Part shown: positions 32,645 to 36,646 of the stretch, one piece after another
Layout: every line of letters begins with the position of its first letter
How positions within the stretch are numbered: position 1 is the first letter of the stretch
Source of the DNA: Cudoniella acicularis
Taxonomy: Eukaryota > Ascomycota > Leotiomycetes > Helotiales > Helotiaceae
DNA length: 36,646 nt
Assembly (NCBI GenBank): GCA_013054445.1
Contig: JAAMPI010000466.1
Coordinates: 1-36,646 of the forward strand
Reading direction: 5' to 3'
Position numbers and translations under genes: made by a program
Notes under the pieces: model-generated
Seen by the model: only the letters and a program-made list of their open reading frames with translations
What the model was told of the DNA's origin: nothing
Database searches by the model: none

Positions 32645-32922
32645 TTACTTTTCCTTTCCCTTTTCTCTCGCCTCCTTCTCCTCCTTCTCTTTGGCCTCCT
32701 GCTCCTCCTTCTCCCTCTTCTCTCTCTTCTGCTTTCTCTCATCCCTGTCCTTCCTAATGCTGTCCCCAGATGACTTTACTATATCGAAATTCGTAGTCAA
32801 CTTCTAAAAAGCAGGTCAGTGGAGTGAGCATCATTAGATGCTTGGTTTTCTTGACGGATACGTACGTTCAATTCTTCCGCCTCCCCTGAGGTGTGACTCC
32901 ATCGAGTTCCGTCATCGGCCAT
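32645..32922 (-). CDS. Small Lys/Glu-rich protein, two exons, 71 aa
   Basis: Exon 1 (32922-32866) encodes MADDGTRWSHTSGEAEELN; the donor is GTACGT and the acceptor TTTTTAG. Exon 2 (32803-32645) continues in phase with KLTTNFDIVKSSGDSIRKD and then an almost uninterrupted run of Lys, Glu and Arg, likely a single charged helix, ending in TAA at 32645. The ordinary intron (62 nt), consensus splice signals and a sensible N-terminus support a real gene despite its size. No family assigned; a soluble or nucleic-acid-associated protein is possible. On the other strand it is just a pyrimidine-rich tract. It ends 26 bp from the phosphotransferase stop, tail to tail. Confidence 0.6.
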
Positions 32923-33212
32923 AATGGATTTTATTTATGGCGGCCGTTTGATAAATTCGCAGGTCTGATAATAGCAGAGAGGAAGGAAGGAGGTTGATGA
33001 CAAGATATCGCGGAGCACGATGCTAGTACGCATATGATCGGGGTTTAGGCAAAATGCGTTGTCCTGAATCCGACAACTTACGAAGCATTAACAGCCTCAC
33101 CACCACCAAAGACAAGTCAGCTAATTATATTGTGATTTAACTATTATATTCTGTAATCAGTCATCCTCGCCAGACAATCGTTAGCGCAAACAACTTCGTA
33201 CTCGGAGACAAG

Positions 33213-33545
33213 ATGTGCACGGCTTTCGAAAACCACTGCCCGTCCTGTTGCACGAACCATGGCGGAGTATATCCCCGTCCCTGTCCCGTCCTGTACCAGT
33301 TGCGGCCTTATCAACAGGGCTTTGTTCGAATAAGTCACCCCATCGATGAACGGAACCCGAAGATCTCACTAGAGACCTGCGACCGTTGCAAGCGCGGAGG
33401 CCAGAAGCACTTATCGTTAAAGGGCAAGTTGGCCAACCTTTCTCGGCTGTTCTGGATCAAGACCACAAAGCATGCCCCTTGCGAGATATGCCAGAACTGC
33501 CAAGTAGAAGAAGAACAGCCACTCAGGATTATCCCAGTATATTAG
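33213..33545 (+). CDS. Possible Cys-rich small protein, 110 aa
   Basis: An intact frame starting MCTAFENHCPSCC and later containing ETCDRCKRGG and CEICQNCQ. The paired Cys arrangement (CPSCC, CDRC, CEICQNC) suggests zinc binding, and small fungal proteins of this look occur in Leotiomycetes. No signal peptide. It ends 8 bp before the stop of the opposing HET exon. No splice signals are needed, but there is no independent support either. It could equally be a chance frame in accessory DNA. Confidence 0.35.
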   Translation: MCTAFENHCPSCCTNHGGVYPRPCPVLYQLRPYQQGFVRISHPIDERNPKISLETCDRCKRGGQKHLSLKGKLANLSRLFWIKTTKHAPCEICQNCQVEEEQPLRIIPVY

Positions 33546-33552
33546 GTCAGTA

Positions 33553-33999
33553 TCAATAAAGTCTCAGCGGAAGCAGATTCCTAACAAAGATATACCATCG
33601 GCTTTTGCGAAAAGCTAGTTCCCATGACTGCAACGACGGGTTGACCTGGTCGTGATCATTTGTCGAAACATCTGACAGGTACACATAGCATTTTTCTGTA
33701 TTGTGATACCAGCGAAACATGGAGTTGATAGCTTCTGAAAGCTCAGTATTGTTCGATTTGTCAATGCAGCAGGTGTCTACCCAGAAGTGTTGCAGACCAT
33801 CGCGAGCAGCTTGCTGTGCGCAGAAGCGAAGTTTTCTGTATCCAGATTTTGTCTTCCTAGGTCCTATCGTCAAGTCTTTAAAGTTGACCTCCTCATGGTC
33901 TTCTCCCCATGTGTGTGAAAGTATAGCATAGGGAGGGATGTTGATTAGATCGTCGGTCAAGCTAAACTCGCCGTTCTCGTCAACTTGCAAAAGACGCAT
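33553..33999 (-). pseudogene. HET-domain exon, truncated
   Basis: Encodes the first part of a heterokaryon-incompatibility (HET) domain from its natural start: MRLLQVDENGEFSLT, IPPYAILSHTWGE, HFWVDTCCIDKSNNTELSEA, INSMFRWYHNTEKCYVYL and WELAFRKSRW. This is the HNWD type of HET domain, as in Podospora HET-D/HET-E. At SRW the coding sequence meets a GTATAT donor; in family members the next residues are FTRGWTLQE, but nothing like that occurs downstream on this strand. So only the first exon remains, about half of the domain. The NACHT-WD40 fragment lies 3.2 kb downstream on the same strand, in the order expected for one HET-NACHT-WD40 gene. Confidence 0.8.
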
Positions 34000-34365
34000 T
34001 GTCGAGCGCGAACATTATGAGGGCCGTCTGCGTTGAACGAACGAGGCAGTGAGCGCCACAATCAGAATCCAAATAATGTAGAAAGAAGATTGTCTAAGTG
34101 AAGAGACAGAAATTGAATGTCTTGAGATGGCGGCACGATATTGCGCCCCATAAGAGCAGAAAGCAAGCCACTGTAGAAGGCTCAGCGGCAAGAGCGGCTT
34201 TGGCACGTGACGTTGGAGCGCGATTAGGTGGTCCACGGCTCTGAATGGCGCTTAGGCAGATTAAGTTAGGTACGCGCAAACGGGCCGTTCCGTGATTTTA
34301 GAGCTAAAGAAGATTCCTATGGAACTAGACGCTAAACCATATTTAGTTTTCCTGTTACGTACTAT
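34000..34365. other. Upstream region of the HET exon
   Basis: No gene seen; should include the original promoter of the HET gene. Short minus frames at 34015-34279 are not supported. Confidence 0.5.
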
Positions 34366-34610
34366 TGTCACAGACCTGGTTTGACGCGTCTCCCTCACCT
34401 GACGCGTCCCCCTTACCTGACGCGTCCCCGACGCGCCCCCCTTGTCACGTGTCCTAGTCCGTGCTAGACTCACCTCCTGTATATAAGGCCCCTTCAGGGC
34501 CACCTCTCCTTCTTCTCTCCTTAGCTTAGTTTCTTCGAGAATACAGCACCTTCTTGCAAGTACGTCCCTACGTGACGTCAGGGCCCTCGTGCCTTTGCAG
34601 AGCTGTAACA
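34366..34610 (-). repeat. LTR, left (3' by reverse-transcriptase orientation), 245 bp
   Basis: Begins TGTCACAGACCTGGTTTGACGC and ends GAGCTGTAACA, with TG...CA termini. It contains a tandem CCTGACGCGTCCCC-like motif (34396-34436) absent from the other LTR, and a TATATAAGG at about 34479 on the plus strand. Flanking pentamers (ACTAT left, TTAGA right) do not match, so no target duplication is seen. Confidence 0.7.
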
Positions 34611-36217
34611 TTTTAGATCTTAACTACCTATAAGTCGTCTATTCGCTCGGCGACTACGGCTTCTTTAATAGCGGGTACTAGAAGGTCGTCTTCTTATTTA
34701 AATAACGCTATCTTTTAATAAACCTTATTACCTTCGTACCCTAGTTTCCTACTTAGGGCGTCTACCCGTAGGTTATCTTTTCTAGGTATATACTTAATCA
34801 CGATATTAAAGTACGATAGTTTCTTAGCTTATCTTATAAGTCGCCGGTTCTTTAGGACCTTCGTAGTAGTAAAGGTTCGAAGATTAGTATAGTCGCTAAG
34901 AATAGTAGTCGGAAACAAGGCTCCTTAAAAATAGATCTTCTAATAGTCGAGGGCTTTAATAATTATAAATAATTCTTTTTTATAGATATCGTAATTTTAT
35001 TTCGCTAAAAAAAAGTTTTTATAAGAAGTAGGCGACGGGGTAAATCCTTTCGTTATCTGTCTTTTATAAATAGACTACGCCGACGTATATATCGGACGCG
35101 TCGTATTCGACTATACTTTCGCGGTCTGTTAAATACGACTTAAAGATAAGTTCCTTCTCGAATCGTTCTTTAAGATTCGTAAAGGCCTATAGACACTTCG
35201 AGTCGTCTTTAAAGTTCTACGCGACTCTTTTATAGGTAAGGTTTATTAGTAGCTCGACGAGCTTATTATAATCTTTAATAAACATTCGATAAAAGTTAGC
35301 GAATCCTAAGAACGACTAGATGTCCTTTATATTCTCGAGAAGATCCTAGTCTCTAACTATTTCGCTTTTTTCTAGGTCGATACTTAGTTCCTTAAGACGG
35401 ATTATATATCTAAAGAACAAGACTTATTTAACTCTAAATCGGTATTTCGATAGCTTTAATCATAAGTCGACCTTATTTAAGGCTTTTAAGACCTTAAGGA
35501 CATGTCTTTTATAGTCTTCCTCTCGTTCTAAATAAACGAAGATATTATCTAGATAGTAGATAATAAAATATCCGAGGTATTTAACTAAGATCGTATTGTT
35601 TTATCGCTAGTAGGTTACCGGTACGTTAGTTAGCTTAAATAGTATTATTATATATTCTTAAAGTCTAAAAGATAATAAGAACGTAATAAGAAACTCTTGT
35701 CCTTTCTTAATCTTAATTAAATTAAATAAGTTTCGTTAATCAAGCTTTATAAATATAATAGCTCTTATAAGTTTATCTCGAAGGTATTATATTAATAGTA
35801 TCAGGTAGACGTCTCGTATCGTAATACTATTTAGATCGCGATAGTCTATATAAGGTCTTCTTAAAAGATCTCCCTTCTTATATACTAGTATTATATTCGA
35901 TACGTATAGCGATTTTAACTTCTAGACCTAGCCCTTTTTAAAGGCTATTACTACGTATTCCTCGAGCGTCTTTAAGGTTCGTAGATTAAAGTTCTAAAGT
36001 TTTTATAAAGGTAATAACTTACCTTCTTTTAGGTTGATTTCGTAGTCCTAGGGCTAGTGTTTAGATAAAGCTCTAAAGTCTTACGGGTCGTCGAATAGCC
36101 TAGCGAACCTTTTATACTATACTAGAATTTCCGTCGGTAGAGGACTGTCTATATTAACTAGTCTAGGCGCTTTTCCGAAGGTTACGCCTACCTCGTAATA
36201 GCCTAAGAGTTAATTAT

Positions 36218-36556
36218 TGTCACAGACCTAGTTCGACGCCAGGATAGATTGACTTGATAGTAGTCGACGTAATGACTTGATTCGACGCTCGTCGATTCAA
36301 TGACTTGATAGTAGCCTGTCCTTCTGATCGATAGTCGATTCAATGGCTTGACGACTGACCGAGTGACTCACTATCCAGGGGAGTCGCTTACGGACTACTT
36401 CGCTTACTAGCGCTATTTGTATAGTTAAATAGAGCTTCTCCCTCTGGAGAACCTCTTCTTCTCTCCTTAGTTTAGTCTCTTCGATAATATAGCACCTTCT
36501 TGCAAATACGTCCCCACGTGACGTCAGGGCCCTAGTGCCTTTATAGAGCCGTAACA
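36218..36556 (-). repeat. LTR, right (5' by reverse-transcriptase orientation), 339 bp
   Basis: Shares both ends with the left LTR: TGTCACAGACCTAGTTCGACGC at the start, and a ~105-bp near-identical end including CACCTTCTTGCAA, ACGTGACGTCAGGGCCCT and GTAACA. The middle differs; here it carries repeated GATTCAATGACTTGATAGTAG-like units (36245-36365). Confidence 0.7.
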
Positions 36557-36646
36557 TTAGACTAAACTCTCCTCTCTTGCCTGGGAAGGCCTTTAGAATA
36601 TCCCACCCGACGACGAATCATCCGTATAACGATTATACGAACCCAC
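36557..36646. other. Window end, no feature
   Basis: Ninety bases beyond the right LTR; nothing recognisable, possibly another element. Confidence 0.4.

Larger units (their letters stand above)
34366..36556 (-). mobile_element. RIP-decayed Ty3/Gypsy LTR retrotransposon relic
   Basis: Two LTR-like ends flank 1.6 kb of very AT-rich internal sequence. On the minus strand the interior reads as a damaged Gypsy reverse transcriptase: a DYEINLKEGK segment, PYIDYRDLNSITIRDVYL, a FIKLD.RNLFNLIKIKKGQ segment, PFKLTNVPVTYYR and FIIYYLDNIFVYLE, each separated by stops, followed by a region where RNase H belongs (toward 34780). The catalytic YxDD is YLDN at 35544-35555, so the second Asp is lost (GAT to AAT). 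Gag, protease and integrase are absent. Stops and the D-to-N change are G:C to A:T transitions. The element is dead and internally deleted. Confidence 0.75.

Noticed and set aside
34261..34611. 116-codon minus-strand frame with Arg-rich TRQVRGTRQVR repeats
   Set aside because: It lies almost wholly in the left LTR and its repeats come from the LTR's tandem GACGCGTC motif; a matching frame recurs in the right LTR (36297-36557).
1..36646. CRISPR arrays, tRNA or rRNA genes, bacterial operons
   Set aside because: No regularly spaced repeats with unique spacers, no cloverleaf with TTCGA-type arm that I could fold by eye, and gene structure is eukaryotic.

Overview
The window is nuclear DNA of a filamentous ascomycete. 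Genes carry short GT-AG introns (about 45-100 nt) with CTAAC/CTGAC-like branch sites, and the families are typically fungal: Zn2Cys6 regulators, a Kelch protein with a C-terminal membrane anchor, a GPR1/FUN34 acetate transporter, HET and NACHT-WD40 proteins. Transposon relics carry C-to-T/G-to-A stop codons of the kind left by RIP (repeat-induced point mutation). The gene set feels closest to Leotiomycetes (Helotiales), but that is an inference; no marker gene fixes the taxon.

Layout. 0-7 kb, all minus strand: an intact four-exon regulator-like protein without a zinc cluster, a broken Kelch gene, and an uncharacterised 376-residue protein. 8.3-9.5 kb: a complete pirin gene. 10.7-11.1 kb: a RIP-damaged pogo/Fot1-type transposase relic. 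11.5-15.1 kb: a complete Zn2Cys6 transcription factor followed by an NmrA-like oxidoreductase gene, with a helically phased CCGG array between them. 17.1-17.8 kb: a secreted-protein reading frame interrupted by one in-frame TGA. 18.5-21.2 kb, minus: an intact metal-dependent amidohydrolase and a frameshifted protein-kinase-like gene. 22.2-24.8 kb: a seven-exon Zn2Cys6 regulator whose cluster is scrambled by small compensating indels. 25.6-26.7 kb, minus: an acetate/ammonium-type transporter with a probable GC-AG intron.

From about 27 kb on the window becomes accessory in character. A 225-bp MITE with perfect 15-bp terminal inverted repeats and TA flanks lies beside a degraded coding relic. 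A NACHT-WD40 fragment and, 3.2 kb upstream on the same strand, a HET-domain exon look like the separated ends of one HET-NACHT-WD40 (HNWD, het-d/het-e type) incompatibility or immune-receptor gene. Between them sit an intact APH-type phosphotransferase gene, a small two-exon Lys/Glu-rich protein gene and a possible Cys-rich ORF. The window ends in an RIP-decayed, minus-strand Ty3/Gypsy element bounded by LTRs of unequal length.

There is no bacterial-style operon. The clearest possible functional pairing is the Zn2Cys6 factor at 11.5 kb with the NmrA-like gene just downstream. I found no complete new system; the most interesting parts are the dismembered HNWD locus and the cluster of broken genes beside intact ones. 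Exon boundaries were placed by reading splice signals and checking reading phase by hand.
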